DNA of 64,000 nt from Serratia fonticola (GCF_001006005.1 NZ_CP011254.1:2418001-2482000); one strand, 5' to 3'; numbered from the stretch's first letter, positions 34,893-43,651 are shown. Program-made: numbers and translations. The notes: generated by a model from the sequence alone, not told the origin.

Positions 34893-35879
34893 TCACTCAG
34901 CATTCTGTAAGAGGTATTTTGCCCATGTCATCCACCGAGTTTCATATTCCCGCACATGCAGGGCGGTCTCTGCCTTCGACAGTTTCCGCCTGCGTGCCTG
35001 CTCATAAAGCCGCGCAATACGTTCCCGATGGTTTTGTTCTGCCCTCGGCGCTATCCGGGGCCCTTCGGGGGCATACCAGAGCCCCAGCCAGTCAAAGCCA
35101 TGTTCAATTTTCCCCAATTGCGTTTTATCTGGGTGTGTTTCAAATCCACCCAAATCAAAAAATTCATGCAGTCGCTTGATTGCCTTGCGTAAATGCCAAC
35201 GCGTTTTCGTGAAAAAAATAAAGTCATCCATATATCGGGCATAAAATATCTCCTCACGCGTCGCAAAATAACTGTCAACATGTCGTAATAAACTGCCACC
35301 AATGAGTGGGCTCAACGCACTGCCACGGCAAATGCCTTTTTCCGGCGTCACTATCTCGCCGCCGTCCTCAATGCTGTAATGGAGCCATTGCAGGCACAGG
35401 TCTCGGCAGACCACATCGGCGATATGCCAGTGCAACTGTCCGGCCACCTGGTGTTTTAAAATATGCCGGTAATAGCCCCGGATATCTGTGCGGTACACAT
35501 AACGCCATTCCCCACTTTGCCAGGCGGAGGAGACACATTGTGTCGACCCGCTGACGCCACCGTGCCCTTTCAGGTGATGGCAATGCACGTTCCTGGGTAG
35601 TTTCCCGGCGATCTGTATCGCTACCCACTTGAGGACCAGCGCATCATGCGCCGACCATTGCACCCAGCTTTTATTTCGCCGCCGATAGACTTGCATCGGC
35701 GACAGCCGGTACTCCCCTGCCAGCACCCGCTTTAGCCATTGAAACTGCTGCTGTGGCCACGTAAAGCGTAAATCCCACACATCAGCATTCGGTGGCGCGT
35801 GTTGCCGTCGCTGACATAACCAGCGGTATGCCGCTTCCCAGTTCCGCGCTGTGCTTTCTTCTGTCTGCGTGTCTGTCAC
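34893..35879 (-). CDS. reverse transcriptase inside the fimbrial operon
   Basis: A 328-residue RNA-directed DNA polymerase with all core motifs: HLKGHGGVSG (103-112), motif A YRTDIRGYYRH with Asp132, motif B KGICRGSALSPLIGG (181-195), motif C YARYMDDF with the YMDD box at 216-219, and GFDWLG (261-266). Motif B has SPL as in group II-like enzymes, not the SQ of classical diversity-generating retroelements. No maturase X, zinc-finger or endonuclease domain follows, so it is a stand-alone enzyme. It starts 17 bp after a minor-pilin stop and ends 41 bp before the adhesin gene, so it is probably co-transcribed with the fimbriae. No template/variable repeat pair was found by eye. Role unknown. Confidence 0.88.
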   Translation of the reverse strand: MTDTQTEESTARNWEAAYRWLCQRRQHAPPNADVWDLRFTWPQQQFQWLKRVLAGEYRLSPMQVYRRRNKSWVQWSAHDALVLKWVAIQIAGKLPRNVHCHHLKGHGGVSGSTQCVSSAWQSGEWRYVYRTDIRGYYRHILKHQVAGQLHWHIADVVCRDLCLQWLHYSIEDGGEIVTPEKGICRGSALSPLIGGSLLRHVDSYFATREEIFYARYMDDFIFFTKTRWHLRKAIKRLHEFFDLGGFETHPDKTQLGKIEHGFDWLGLWYAPEGPRIAPRAEQNHRERIARLYEQARRRKLSKAETALHVREYETRWMTWAKYLLQNAE

Positions 35880-35896
35880 GGTCTGTGAGGTTTCTC

Positions 35897-36472
35897 TTAC
35901 TCATATTCGAGATTGAAAGTCGCCACCGCACTGAAGGGTCCGCGTTCGATACGCTGGTTCCTGAGCGCATCCGGCTCGCCCTGCACATAGGCCTTCAGCG
36001 CAATATTGGTGCTCCCTGCCTGCAACAGCAATTTATCGCTCGCCTGATTGAGCGGCAGCGGTTGGGCCGACGGCGTCTCAAGCCCTATGGCAATCCCCGT
36101 GGCCCCACTGCTGCCGTCCAGGGCCAGCAGGCCCGGCAGGGCGCTGCTTTCCGTGCCGCTAAAGCGCACGCTGACCGTCTTGCCCAGCGTCAGGTCACAT
36201 TCCTCCAGGTGTATCTCGAAGGCCTGACCCAGGGTTCTCGTGTTCAGATACAAGTACTTGTCAATGATGGTGCCAAAATCCAGCGTGATTTCTTCATCGC
36301 CCGGAGGTATCACACAGGGCTCTGCCACCAGGGCACCGTGCAGGTGCACGTTGTTGTCATCCGCGGCCTGGGTTACCGGCGGCACGACAATCAGCGCCAG
36401 CGCCAACAGCAGGGCGGCAGCCCCGGAGCGGGGATGTCCTGTACGCTGACGTTTGCCCAATTTCCATTTCAT
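35897..36472 (-). CDS. minor fimbrial subunit
   Basis: A 191-residue exported pilin. The ATG at 36472 follows AAGGTG by 7 bases; an earlier ATG at 36490 overlaps the preceding stop. The signal peptide is long and basic (KWKLGKRQRTGHPRSG, then a leucine-rich core ending TQA). The pilin fold is indicated by NVHLHGALVAEPC, a second Cys in LEECDLTLGKTV, and the C-terminal FSAVATFNLEYE with the penultimate Tyr used in donor-strand exchange. Probably an adaptor or minor subunit near the tip. It is the last pilin before the reverse transcriptase gene. Confidence 0.85.
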   Translation of the reverse strand: MKWKLGKRQRTGHPRSGAAALLLALALIVVPPVTQAADDNNVHLHGALVAEPCVIPPGDEEITLDFGTIIDKYLYLNTRTLGQAFEIHLEECDLTLGKTVSVRFSGTESSALPGLLALDGSSGATGIAIGLETPSAQPLPLNQASDKLLLQAGSTNIALKAYVQGEPDALRNQRIERGPFSAVATFNLEYE

Positions 36473-36482
36473 CTCGTGCACC

Positions 36483-36983
36483 TTATTCATAGTCGGCACG
36501 CAGCGTGGCCCAGGCCTCAAAGGCCCCTTCGGTCAGCGTGGCACCCGCTTGTTTTATCGGCACAGCCTCAAGACGGGGCGGGCTGTCCAGGTTTATCTTC
36601 AGCGTGCTGTTCGGGGTGAAGGGCGTGTCGTTCTGGTACACCCGTATGCCGAGGCTGGTTTTGTCTGTCAGCAAGGCCTCACTGTCGAACCCGGCCACAC
36701 TGCCACTCAGGCTGAGCGTCAGCGCCCAACTGCCGCCGACGGCTTTGTCACAGGTGATTTGGTAATTCAACGGCTGACGGTAGTTCACCCCGTCCACTTT
36801 GTTGATACCCACCCGCTCGCCGAAGTCGACATCCACCTGATTACCGTCGTTGATGGTGCAAGGCGGCGGCTCTATCAGGGTGCCGTGAAACGTCATGTCC
36901 GCCTCACCGTCCTTGGCCTGTGCCGGGGCGATGCTCCCCATCAGGCCGCAGGCCAGCAACAGGACGCTTATCGTTTTGGTCAT
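36483..36983 (-). CDS. minor fimbrial subunit (MrpG-like position)
   Basis: A 166-residue exported pilin with a clean signal peptide (KTISVLLLACGLMGSIAPAQA). Disulfide cysteines lie in EPPPCTINDGNQ and NYQITCDKA, and the C-terminal beta strand is AWATLRADYE. Related to the next two upstream subunits, sharing the PCxIND...VDVDFG and VPIKQAGATL segments, so these genes arose by duplication. It is 12 bp after the preceding stop in the operon. Confidence 0.88.
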   Translation of the reverse strand: MTKTISVLLLACGLMGSIAPAQAKDGEADMTFHGTLIEPPPCTINDGNQVDVDFGERVGINKVDGVNYRQPLNYQITCDKAVGGSWALTLSLSGSVAGFDSEALLTDKTSLGIRVYQNDTPFTPNSTLKINLDSPPRLEAVPIKQAGATLTEGAFEAWATLRADYE

Positions 36984-36995
36984 GCTCCGCTCCCG

Positions 36996-37499
36996 TTACT
37001 GGTAATCCACGGCCATCGTGGCACCCGCACTGAATTCGCCCCCCGCGAGGGTCGCGCCGGCCTGTTTTACCGGCACGGCCCACAGTTCGGGCTTGTTTGG
37101 ATAGGTGAAGTTCAGCCAGCTGTTGACGGCCATCTTGCTGTCGCCATGGCGCAGTTCGATGCCGAGCCCGGTTATTTTGGTCTGCAGCACCGTGGCGTCA
37201 AACGCGGCGCCCGTACCCTTCACCTGAAGCTTCATCGCATTGGAGGCCGGGCCTGTGCATGACAGCGTGTAATTGACCGGCATTTTGTAGTTGTCGCCGT
37301 CCACCCGGGTAGTCATCACGTCACCGAATTCCACTTCAATTGGGCGGTCATCGTTTATCATGCAGGGCAGCGGTGCCACCACGGTGACCTTGACCGTGAC
37401 CGTGGCCGTGGCCGCAGCCCATGCCAGCAGCGGCAGTGCGGACAGTAAGGCGGCCAGTGTCTGCCAGGCATGTTGATGCCGCGTCAGGGGGTCCTTCAT
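36996..37499 (-). CDS. minor fimbrial subunit (MrpF-like position)
   Basis: A 167-residue exported pilin. The ATG at 37499 has AGGTGG 8 bases upstream; an alternative ATG at 37520 overlaps the preceding stop. Signal peptide: hydrophobic core TLAALLSALPLLAWAAA. Pilin features: PLPCMINDDRPIEVEFGDV, the second Cys in YTLSCTGPA, VPVKQAGATLAGGEFSAGAT and C-terminal MAVDYQ. Close paralogue of the subunit at 36483. Confidence 0.86.
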   Translation of the reverse strand: MKDPLTRHQHAWQTLAALLSALPLLAWAAATATVTVKVTVVAPLPCMINDDRPIEVEFGDVMTTRVDGDNYKMPVNYTLSCTGPASNAMKLQVKGTGAAFDATVLQTKITGLGIELRHGDSKMAVNSWLNFTYPNKPELWAVPVKQAGATLAGGEFSAGATMAVDYQ

Positions 37500-37512
37500 C
37501 GTCCTGCCCACC

Positions 37513-38178
37513 TCAGTCATAACTCAGATGAAAATCCACCACGGCCCGATAGCTGCCGGCCATCAGGGGGGCGGGGGTGCGTTCCGGGGTCACGGTGTAG
37601 CTCAGCGTGTTCTGTCCCGGCGTCAGCAGCAGCGGCTTGCCCCGGCTGCCCAGGCGCACGTCTTCGCCCTGCGCATTCTCCATGCGCAACCCGAGGCCGG
37701 AGACACCCCGCGCCTTCAGCAACTGCGGGTTATCGGCGTCACGGGGGGCGTTAAAGCTCACCGTCACCGCCGGCTGATTGTCCGCCCAGGTCAGACCGCC
37801 AGTCCGTACGTCGATACTGCCCGCCGGGCTGCGCAGGCAATCCGCCAGGCGCAGTTCAACCCGGACCGGTTCGCCGCGAGCGCCAATCGTCTGCAAACGC
37901 CCCGTTCCCACCTCGCCCAATGCGACATCCTGATGGGCGCTGGTCATGTCCAGCCGACAGGCGCTTTCTGTCAGCGCGCCGTACACATACAGAGAGCCAT
38001 TAGCCCCTTCAATGTCCCAGTTATCGGCCTTCGCCTGCGCGCCGGGCAACAGCCACATCATCATGCCCAGCGTCAGCGGTACCATCAGCGCCAATCCGGC
38101 CAGCGTGGCGTAGTACTTCAGCTCGGTCGCCCCGTGCGGGCCCTGCCGGTATCTGCCTGTCTCGTGTGTCATGCTCAT
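37513..38178 (-). CDS. minor fimbrial subunit (MrpE-like position)
   Basis: A 221-residue exported pilin with an unusually long N-region (about 28 residues) before the hydrophobic core LAGLALMVPLTLGMMMWLLP. The pilin domain has LYVYGALTESACRLDM, a second Cys in LRLADCLRSP, and ends AGSYRAVVDFHLSYD. It follows the chaperone gene by 52 bp. Probably a structural minor subunit or adaptor. Confidence 0.85.
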   Translation of the reverse strand: MSMTHETGRYRQGPHGATELKYYATLAGLALMVPLTLGMMMWLLPGAQAKADNWDIEGANGSLYVYGALTESACRLDMTSAHQDVALGEVGTGRLQTIGARGEPVRVELRLADCLRSPAGSIDVRTGGLTWADNQPAVTVSFNAPRDADNPQLLKARGVSGLGLRMENAQGEDVRLGSRGKPLLLTPGQNTLSYTVTPERTPAPLMAGSYRAVVDFHLSYD

Positions 38179-38230
38179 ATCCTGTCTCCCTTCGCTTCGC
38201 CGGTGCCCGGCACCACCCGATACGGTTCTG

Positions 38231-39013
38231 CTACGCCGTCTTCGCCGGTATCACGGTGCAGGTGCTACCGTTGCAGCTGAAACTCAGTTGCGGTCGGCCG
38301 CCGTAGTCGTTGACGTAGGTCAGCACCGGGCTGTTGCCCACCGCCGCCGCACTCACCGTCAGCGGCAGGTTACCCTTGGGCGGCACCATCATCGGCTCGA
38401 AGTTTTTGATGCCCGGGCCGTCTTTCTTGTTGCTCGCGTCAACCAGGGTGACGTAATACGGCGTCGGATTATTGACCACGTACTTGTCGCCCTGTTTGCT
38501 CAGGGTCATTTGCTCCTGCGGCGGCGGCGCGTTCTTGTCCATCGCGATGGCCGTCGGGCGGTAGAACAGCTTGATACGCGTCTGCAACGCGATTTGCAGC
38601 GTGTTCGGCTTGCTGCTCTTCGGCGGGATTTCCCGCAGGTTGAAGTAATACACCGTCTCGCGGTCCTGCGGCAGCGTCGTCACCACCGGCAGCGCCTGGA
38701 CTTTCACCTGGCTCGGCTTGCCGGGCTCGATGCGCTGCACCGGCGGCAGTACCGTGAGGGGGCTCTGGATTTTGTTGCCCTGGTCGTCTTCGATCCAGCC
38801 CTGTGCCAGATACGGCAACTGCTTGTTCTGGTTGCTGACGTTCAGGCTCACCGATTTCTGGCTGCCGTCGAAGATGATCCGGGTCCGGTCCAGGGCTATC
38901 GCTGCCTGCGCCTGCTGGGCCACCATACTTCCCAGCAGGGCGACGGTCAGCAGCGCGGTCGTGCCGGTGCTGCGGCGTGAAGGCATAGTCGTTTTCAATA
39001 AGTCGTTTCGCAT
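38231..39013 (-). CDS. periplasmic fimbrial chaperone (PapD/MrpD-like)
   Basis: A 260-residue chaperone that caps pilin subunits by donor-strand complementation and delivers them to the usher. After the signal peptide it starts AIALDRTRIIFDGSQKSVSL, the family N-strand with the anchoring Arg. The G1 strand region is LQIALQTRIKLFYRP, with the conserved Lys in RIKLFYRP and alternating hydrophobics. The second immunoglobulin domain ends with two cysteines (LSFSCNGSTCTVIP) as in FGL-independent PapD types. It lies after the usher gene. Confidence 0.94.
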   Translation of the reverse strand: MRNDLLKTTMPSRRSTGTTALLTVALLGSMVAQQAQAAIALDRTRIIFDGSQKSVSLNVSNQNKQLPYLAQGWIEDDQGNKIQSPLTVLPPVQRIEPGKPSQVKVQALPVVTTLPQDRETVYYFNLREIPPKSSKPNTLQIALQTRIKLFYRPTAIAMDKNAPPPQEQMTLSKQGDKYVVNNPTPYYVTLVDASNKKDGPGIKNFEPMMVPPKGNLPLTVSAAAVGNSPVLTYVNDYGGRPQLSFSCNGSTCTVIPAKTA

Positions 39014-39100
39014 TGTCTCTTTCCCGGCCTCAGGGCCTGTGAAATAGGTTAGTTAACACCGCATGCCGCTCTCGTCACTCAGTGGCACAGGCTTGTGTTG

Positions 39101-41656
39101 TCACGCCGTGGGTTTATCTCCGTCAGGCTCTGGGGCACTGGCGCTCACCGGATGGCACGGCAACAACAGCGTATTCATCAGCATGTCCGCCGGTAGCGGG
39201 GTCGGCATCCGCACCTCGCACTGCGCCACCCCACCCCAGTGCACCGTCATCGTGTCACCGGCGTTAATGCCGCTCAGGTAGACGCTGCCGCCGTCGTTGA
39301 CCAGGCCGGTCTCCTGTTTGCGGGCATTCATCACCGTCGCGCCAAACGGTGGCTCGCTGCCGTCGGCCAGTTTGATCACCGCCATCGCCTTGGCACCGGC
39401 AATTACGTCGAATTGACGGTAACCAATCGCGCCTTCGGTCAGCGTCGCCTGCACCACAGACTTCGTCGCTTCGGCGTTATCACCCAGTTGGTTCACATCG
39501 ATGCTCGCCTTGTTGCGGTAGTAGCTGTTCACATCGCCGATGATCGCCTTGCCCCAGGCATTGGTCCGGCTGGTACTGCCGTACCCGCGCACCGGCACGT
39601 CCGGTACGCCCTGGGTATCAATCAGCATCCGGGTGCCGCCCGCCGTGCCGGCACGGTGCAGTGCACCGCCGTTCGCCGTCAGCGTCATTCCGCCCTGCAA
39701 CGACATGCCGACGGCGCTGTAGCGCCCTTCCTGGTAGCTGGCATTGGCACTCATGCGCGTCGTGTCGCCTTCATGGTTGTAATACCCGTTCACGTTCGCC
39801 CCACTGCGTGAGCTGCCGGCGCGCAGTTGGTAGGTATTGTGCTCATCAATCCGGTCGGAGTACCCCACCTGATGCGTGGTGTCGTTACGGTTCACCGTGG
39901 TGTTGTAGCTCACCGTGGCGTTGCTCCCCCACGGCATCGACAGCGACAGGTAAGCCCCGTCGTCTTTGGTGCCGTTATATTCATTGCGGTACGCCGACAG
40001 CGACAGACTCAGGTTTTTAAACCGCCCCACGTCGAAATAACGCGATACAGTCAGGTTGTAACGATCGTTGGCCGGCCGGTCCCAGTAGGTCTGATGGCTG
40101 TAGTTGATGTAGCTGCTCAGTCCCCAGTCCCGGAAGTGCTTGTTGAAGGTGACGGTGTACATCTCCTTGCCGTTGCCTGTCCGGGTGCCGTAATAACGCG
40201 CGTCCAGATACTCGCTCATGCTCATGAAGTCCTGTTCCGAGAAGCGGTAGCCAGCAAACGTGACTTGACTGTCGTACTCGTCAAAGTTCTTCGAGTAACT
40301 CAGACGATAAGAGCCGCCACTGAGCGTACCGCCTCCCTGCGGCAACCGCGCCCGGGACTGCGTGGCGTCGAACGACAACGCCCCCAACAGCATCAGGTCA
40401 CGCCCGATACCCAGTGACAACGCGTTATAATCCCCGCCCGCTAGCGCGCCCCCGTACAGCGACCAGCCGTTGCTGACCCCCCAGGAAAATTCACCGGTGC
40501 CGAATATCGGGCCGCGCGAGTGATGTTCCCAGTCCGAGGGTTTGCCAGCCGCCAACTTGAAGCGCACCGACCCCGGCCGCGTCAGGTACGGAATGCTCGC
40601 CGTGTTCACCACAAACTGCTGCACGCTGCCGTCCTGTTCCTCTACCCGCACGTTCAGCTCACCGCTGACCGAATCGTTGATGTCCTGAATGCGGAACGGC
40701 CCTGAAGCCACGGTGGTTTCATACAGTACCCGCCCCTGCTGGCTGATGACCACCTTGGCGTTGGTCTTCGCCACCCCAACCACTTCCGGCGCATACCCGC
40801 GCAGGTTGGGCGGCAGCATGTTGTCGTCTGATATCAGACTCACCCCGGTAAAGCGGAAACTGTCGAACATGCCCGAATCCAGATAGTCCTCCCCGACCGT
40901 CAGCTTCGAGCGTAGCGACGGCACCGCCCGGTAGGCGTAATACCGACTCCAGTCCAACTGCTGACGAGACGACTGACCGCTACCGGTCTGGCGCTCGAGG
41001 TTGGCCTGCCAGTCTGCTCGCAGGCGCCAGGACCCCAGGTTAGCCCCGGCCGTGCCGTTACCGCTCAGGGTTTGTGTATTACTGCCGTCTCGCTGCTGAT
41101 GCTGACTACGGCCGTTAAGGTTGTAGTCCAACAGCAACCCGGGAATGCCTTCGTCCCAACGTGACGGCGGATCCCAATTCTCATCGCTGTACTCTAGGAA
41201 GGCCTGCGGGATGCTCAGGTACAGGGCATTGGTGGCCAGGTCACCCCGCACCTCCATCCCCGGCACGCTGCCCTCATCCAGACACTCACCGTCATGCCAC
41301 CAGGTCAGATCCTTGAGCACGCCCTCCTTGAACCCCAGCTCGTTCACCAGCGCCTGGCTGATACAGGCCCGGCTGCCGTTCGGATCCGCCTTCGGCGCAT
41401 AAAACGGGATTTGCTGCTCCGGCAGGTCATTCTTGTTGATATGCACCACCATGCCGTAGGTACCCGGCATGATGTAGCCCCCACGGGAAAACTGGCTCAG
41501 GTCGATATTTTTGCGGTCGTTGACGTCCAGCACATCCGTGTTGAACTGAATGTCATCTGCCGCGTAGACCAGGGTCATCGGTGAGTCCAGTGCCAGCGAG
41601 ACGCACAGCCCCACCGCCTGGAGTCGAACCCGTTTTCCTGTTGGTGACAAACCCAT
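39101..41656 (-). CDS. outer-membrane fimbrial usher (PapC/MrpC-like)
   Basis: An 851-residue usher, the pore through which the fimbria is assembled. After an N-terminal signal region it begins IQFNTDVLDVNDRKNIDLSQF, the periplasmic N-domain, with the usual YIMPGTYGMVVHINK. The plug and barrel follow (PNLRGYAPEVVGVAK, VVISQQGRVLYETTVASGPF), and the C-terminal domains include PFGATVMN and GDTMTVHWG. The conserved cysteine pair near the end is LQCEV/LLPCHP-like. The length is normal for the family (about 830-860), so it is probably functional. Confidence 0.94.
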   Translation of the reverse strand: MGLSPTGKRVRLQAVGLCVSLALDSPMTLVYAADDIQFNTDVLDVNDRKNIDLSQFSRGGYIMPGTYGMVVHINKNDLPEQQIPFYAPKADPNGSRACISQALVNELGFKEGVLKDLTWWHDGECLDEGSVPGMEVRGDLATNALYLSIPQAFLEYSDENWDPPSRWDEGIPGLLLDYNLNGRSQHQQRDGSNTQTLSGNGTAGANLGSWRLRADWQANLERQTGSGQSSRQQLDWSRYYAYRAVPSLRSKLTVGEDYLDSGMFDSFRFTGVSLISDDNMLPPNLRGYAPEVVGVAKTNAKVVISQQGRVLYETTVASGPFRIQDINDSVSGELNVRVEEQDGSVQQFVVNTASIPYLTRPGSVRFKLAAGKPSDWEHHSRGPIFGTGEFSWGVSNGWSLYGGALAGGDYNALSLGIGRDLMLLGALSFDATQSRARLPQGGGTLSGGSYRLSYSKNFDEYDSQVTFAGYRFSEQDFMSMSEYLDARYYGTRTGNGKEMYTVTFNKHFRDWGLSSYINYSHQTYWDRPANDRYNLTVSRYFDVGRFKNLSLSLSAYRNEYNGTKDDGAYLSLSMPWGSNATVSYNTTVNRNDTTHQVGYSDRIDEHNTYQLRAGSSRSGANVNGYYNHEGDTTRMSANASYQEGRYSAVGMSLQGGMTLTANGGALHRAGTAGGTRMLIDTQGVPDVPVRGYGSTSRTNAWGKAIIGDVNSYYRNKASIDVNQLGDNAEATKSVVQATLTEGAIGYRQFDVIAGAKAMAVIKLADGSEPPFGATVMNARKQETGLVNDGGSVYLSGINAGDTMTVHWGGVAQCEVRMPTPLPADMLMNTLLLPCHPVSASAPEPDGDKPTA

Positions 41657-41708
41657 ACCCTTACCTTTTTATTTTAAATAATCGTTGCCGATGCACTGCG
41701 CGAGGTAT

Positions 41709-42245
41709 TCAGAAATAATCCAGTTTGAAACGAATTGACGAAAAATAATCGCCGGGCTTCAATGCGTGATTATTCGCCACCAGTTTCAGGGAGTAATTCA
41801 ATTGCATGCTGCCGGGAATAATATCGACAAACGGCAAGACTTTTCCGGGTAACGCAATATTCCCCGAGCCATCAGAAATTTGCAGTCCCACCCCGGACGC
41901 GCCGCCGCGAACACCAAATAAATTCCCTTCCGTGTCACCGTCAAAGGTCACCTGGAAGTGTTTCCAGTCCGCTTTTCCCGGGCGCTCAAGCACACAATCA
42001 ACCAGATCTATTGAAAAGCGTTTACTGCGCCCCTGGCCATCACGAACAATATCCGCCACGGGAATAACCCCCATATCGATACTTTGCTCACGACTGTCCA
42101 CCGCAATGGCGCAGGCGGTATCGATAATACTGCCCTGCATATTGACCTGCCCCCATCCCGCCAGGTCACCGGCGGCATACGCAGAAAAGAATACAGGGGG
42201 AAACAGACAGGAAAATACGATTAACGTTTTTCTATTAATGTGCAT
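41709..42245 (-). CDS. fimbrial anchor/terminator subunit (MrpB/PapH-like position)
   Basis: A 178-residue exported pilin (signal KTLIVFSCLFPPVFFSAYA). Features: GWGQVNMQGSIIDTACAIAV, second Cys in DLVDCVLERPGK, C-terminal SIRFKLDYF. Placed directly after the major pilin and before the usher, the position of PapH and MrpB, which end assembly and anchor the rod. That role is inferred from order. It lies behind a terminator-like hairpin, so it should be made in smaller amounts than the major pilin. Confidence 0.85.
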   Translation of the reverse strand: MHINRKTLIVFSCLFPPVFFSAYAAGDLAGWGQVNMQGSIIDTACAIAVDSREQSIDMGVIPVADIVRDGQGRSKRFSIDLVDCVLERPGKADWKHFQVTFDGDTEGNLFGVRGGASGVGLQISDGSGNIALPGKVLPFVDIIPGSMQLNYSLKLVANNHALKPGDYFSSIRFKLDYF

Positions 42246-42273
42246 CTTCCATTATTCCTTTGGGCGACTCGCA

Positions 42274-42303
42274 TAAAAAGAGCATGCGGAAACCCCGCAT
42301 GCT
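42274..42303 (-). terminator. attenuating hairpin between major pilin and the rest of the operon
   Basis: On the minus strand AGCATGCGGGG-TT-TCCGCATGCT followed by CTTTTT forms an intrinsic terminator 41 bases after the major pilin stop. Such partial terminators after the first pilin gene are common in fimbrial operons and set the excess of major over minor subunits. Confidence 0.85.
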
Positions 42304-42343
42304 TAGACACATCACTATTTAAAATAAGGGGAATAAAAGGGGC

Positions 42344-42877
42344 TTAGTTGTACGCCAGGGTAAAGTCAGTCACCGCCTGGAAATCACCTTCGGTAATGGT
42401 TGCTGATGCGCCATCACCCTGCATGTAAGCCGCGAAGGTCAGCGTGCCGTTACCGTCCTGCAAAGTCTGTTCTTTAGTTGGTTTACCTAGCTCAATCACT
42501 GTACCCGTGCCGTCAGTGATGGCTACGCTGGCGCCCTTGGCATTACCGGTGATCCCCAGCAGACCGTTACCCGCCACAGATTCCATACCGCTGAAGGTCA
42601 CCTGGACCTTGTTCTTGGCAGCCTTTGTGCCGAATGAGCAGTCTTCCAGCTTGATATCAAAGTTCCTTGGTGTGGACTGGCCACTGTTTGCCAGCGCCGC
42701 ATTGGAAATCTGCCCCAGGTCAACGGTCTGATCGATAGACTCCGGTGCGATAGAGCACGGTGCGTCTATAATAGAACCGGTGAAAGTAACTTTACCGTGA
42801 CCCTGGTCAGCGGCATGAGCCATAGATGCTGAACCAAATGCAATTACGGCAGCCAGAAGTGTCTTATTCAGGTTCAT
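42344..42877 (-). CDS. major fimbrial subunit (MrpA-like)
   Basis: A 177-residue major pilin. The signal peptide KTLLAAVIAFGSASMAHA is cleaved before ADQGHGKVTFTGSIIDAPCSI, the donor strand and first Cys. The second Cys is in KLEDCSFGTK, and the C-terminus is AVTDFTLAYN. It is rich in small residues, as rod pilins are. First gene of the operon, with a terminator-like hairpin after it. About 370 bp of AT-rich DNA upstream should contain the promoter. Confidence 0.93.
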   Translation of the reverse strand: MNLNKTLLAAVIAFGSASMAHAADQGHGKVTFTGSIIDAPCSIAPESIDQTVDLGQISNAALANSGQSTPRNFDIKLEDCSFGTKAAKNKVQVTFSGMESVAGNGLLGITGNAKGASVAITDGTGTVIELGKPTKEQTLQDGNGTLTFAAYMQGDGASATITEGDFQAVTDFTLAYN

Positions 42878-43322
42878 TTGTAAATTTCCTAAGATAATTA
42901 ATGATTAAATTTTTATTTCCGGACCACGGACTGCACAATCCATTACGCAAAAAGCAATAAGAGATAAAATAGACTCACATTAAAACAGTACAGTATGCAG
43001 ATCCAGAATAAGAACAAAGAGCGCCTCCGTTCTGAAATTAATTATTGCAAAAAAAAACCTAAACTGGGAGCTTTTTTCTCAACACCAAATAAAAAAACAA
43101 TATAAAACCAACAGCATTTTCTTTTTCAGTAAAAATCAAAATATACGATCGTGAAAACCGCCATTGCGATATAATCAACTGTAATTGAAATTATATACAA
43201 CTTTATAGATTGCCAAAGCAAACAATTTCACTACAATGAACCAATAAATGGGAATATCCCCACACTTAGTAGCACATAACGGCATTGGATGTGGATGTGG
43301 ATGGGATCTTGGAGCGAATACA
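42878..43322. promoter_or_regulatory. AT-rich divergent regulatory region of the fimbrial cluster
   Basis: This 445-bp region between the major pilin gene and the divergent PapI-like regulator is strikingly AT-rich compared with the rest of the window and has long A and T tracts, as expected for H-NS or Lrp binding. It contains GATC sites at 43000-43003, 43147-43150 and 43305-43308. No invertible-element inverted repeats were seen. Promoters were not resolved. Confidence 0.55.
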
Positions 43323-43640
43323 ATGGCGGAGCTAAAGGTCACACGCAGAGAAAGCCTCCGGCTACAACACGCGTTACTTATCGCTTTGCAACAGTTAGCA
43401 CCGTCAGTAACAAACAATAGGTTACCACCGCAGACGAGTTGGCCTTCTACGCGGCAACTGGCGATGGCTCTTGATATCGGGATTTATCGAGCACGTTATT
43501 TACTACTCGATATGGTTAGAAAAAATCATGTCGTCGTCAGTAATAGTGCAGTAAACAATTCGCTACGCTGGTTTCCGATAGAGAAAACCATCCCCTCTCC
43601 AGCCGATAATTCTTTACCGGATAAAGTCATTAATAAATAA
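43323..43640 (+). CDS. PapI/FaeA-like fimbrial regulator
   Basis: A 105-residue small winged-helix protein. The ATG at 43323 is preferred because the domain begins there (MAELKVTRRESLRLQHALL); the open frame from 43248 has no ribosome site. The recognition part STRQLAMALDIGIYRARYLLLDMVRK matches the PapI/FaeA layout (a 'DYQARYYLLLLEK'-like helix), followed by a wing and an aromatic WFPIE. PapI works with Lrp and Dam methylation in phase variation of pap. Divergent from the pilin operon and upstream of the PglL-like gene. Assignment rests on pattern, not on close identity. Confidence 0.6.
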   Translation: MAELKVTRRESLRLQHALLIALQQLAPSVTNNRLPPQTSWPSTRQLAMALDIGIYRARYLLLDMVRKNHVVVSNSAVNNSLRWFPIEKTIPSPADNSLPDKVINK

Positions 43641-43651
43641 TAAAGAGCGAG

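Noticed and set aside
33541..35879. classical diversity-generating retroelement or group II intron
   Set aside because: No template/variable repeat pair with adenine-specific mismatches was found by eye, no Avd gene is present, motif B is SPL rather than SQ, and there is no maturase or domain V sequence. A computed search is still needed.
42878..43247. invertible promoter element (fimS or MrpI type)
   Set aside because: No pair of inverted repeats flanking the promoter and no recombinase gene nearby.
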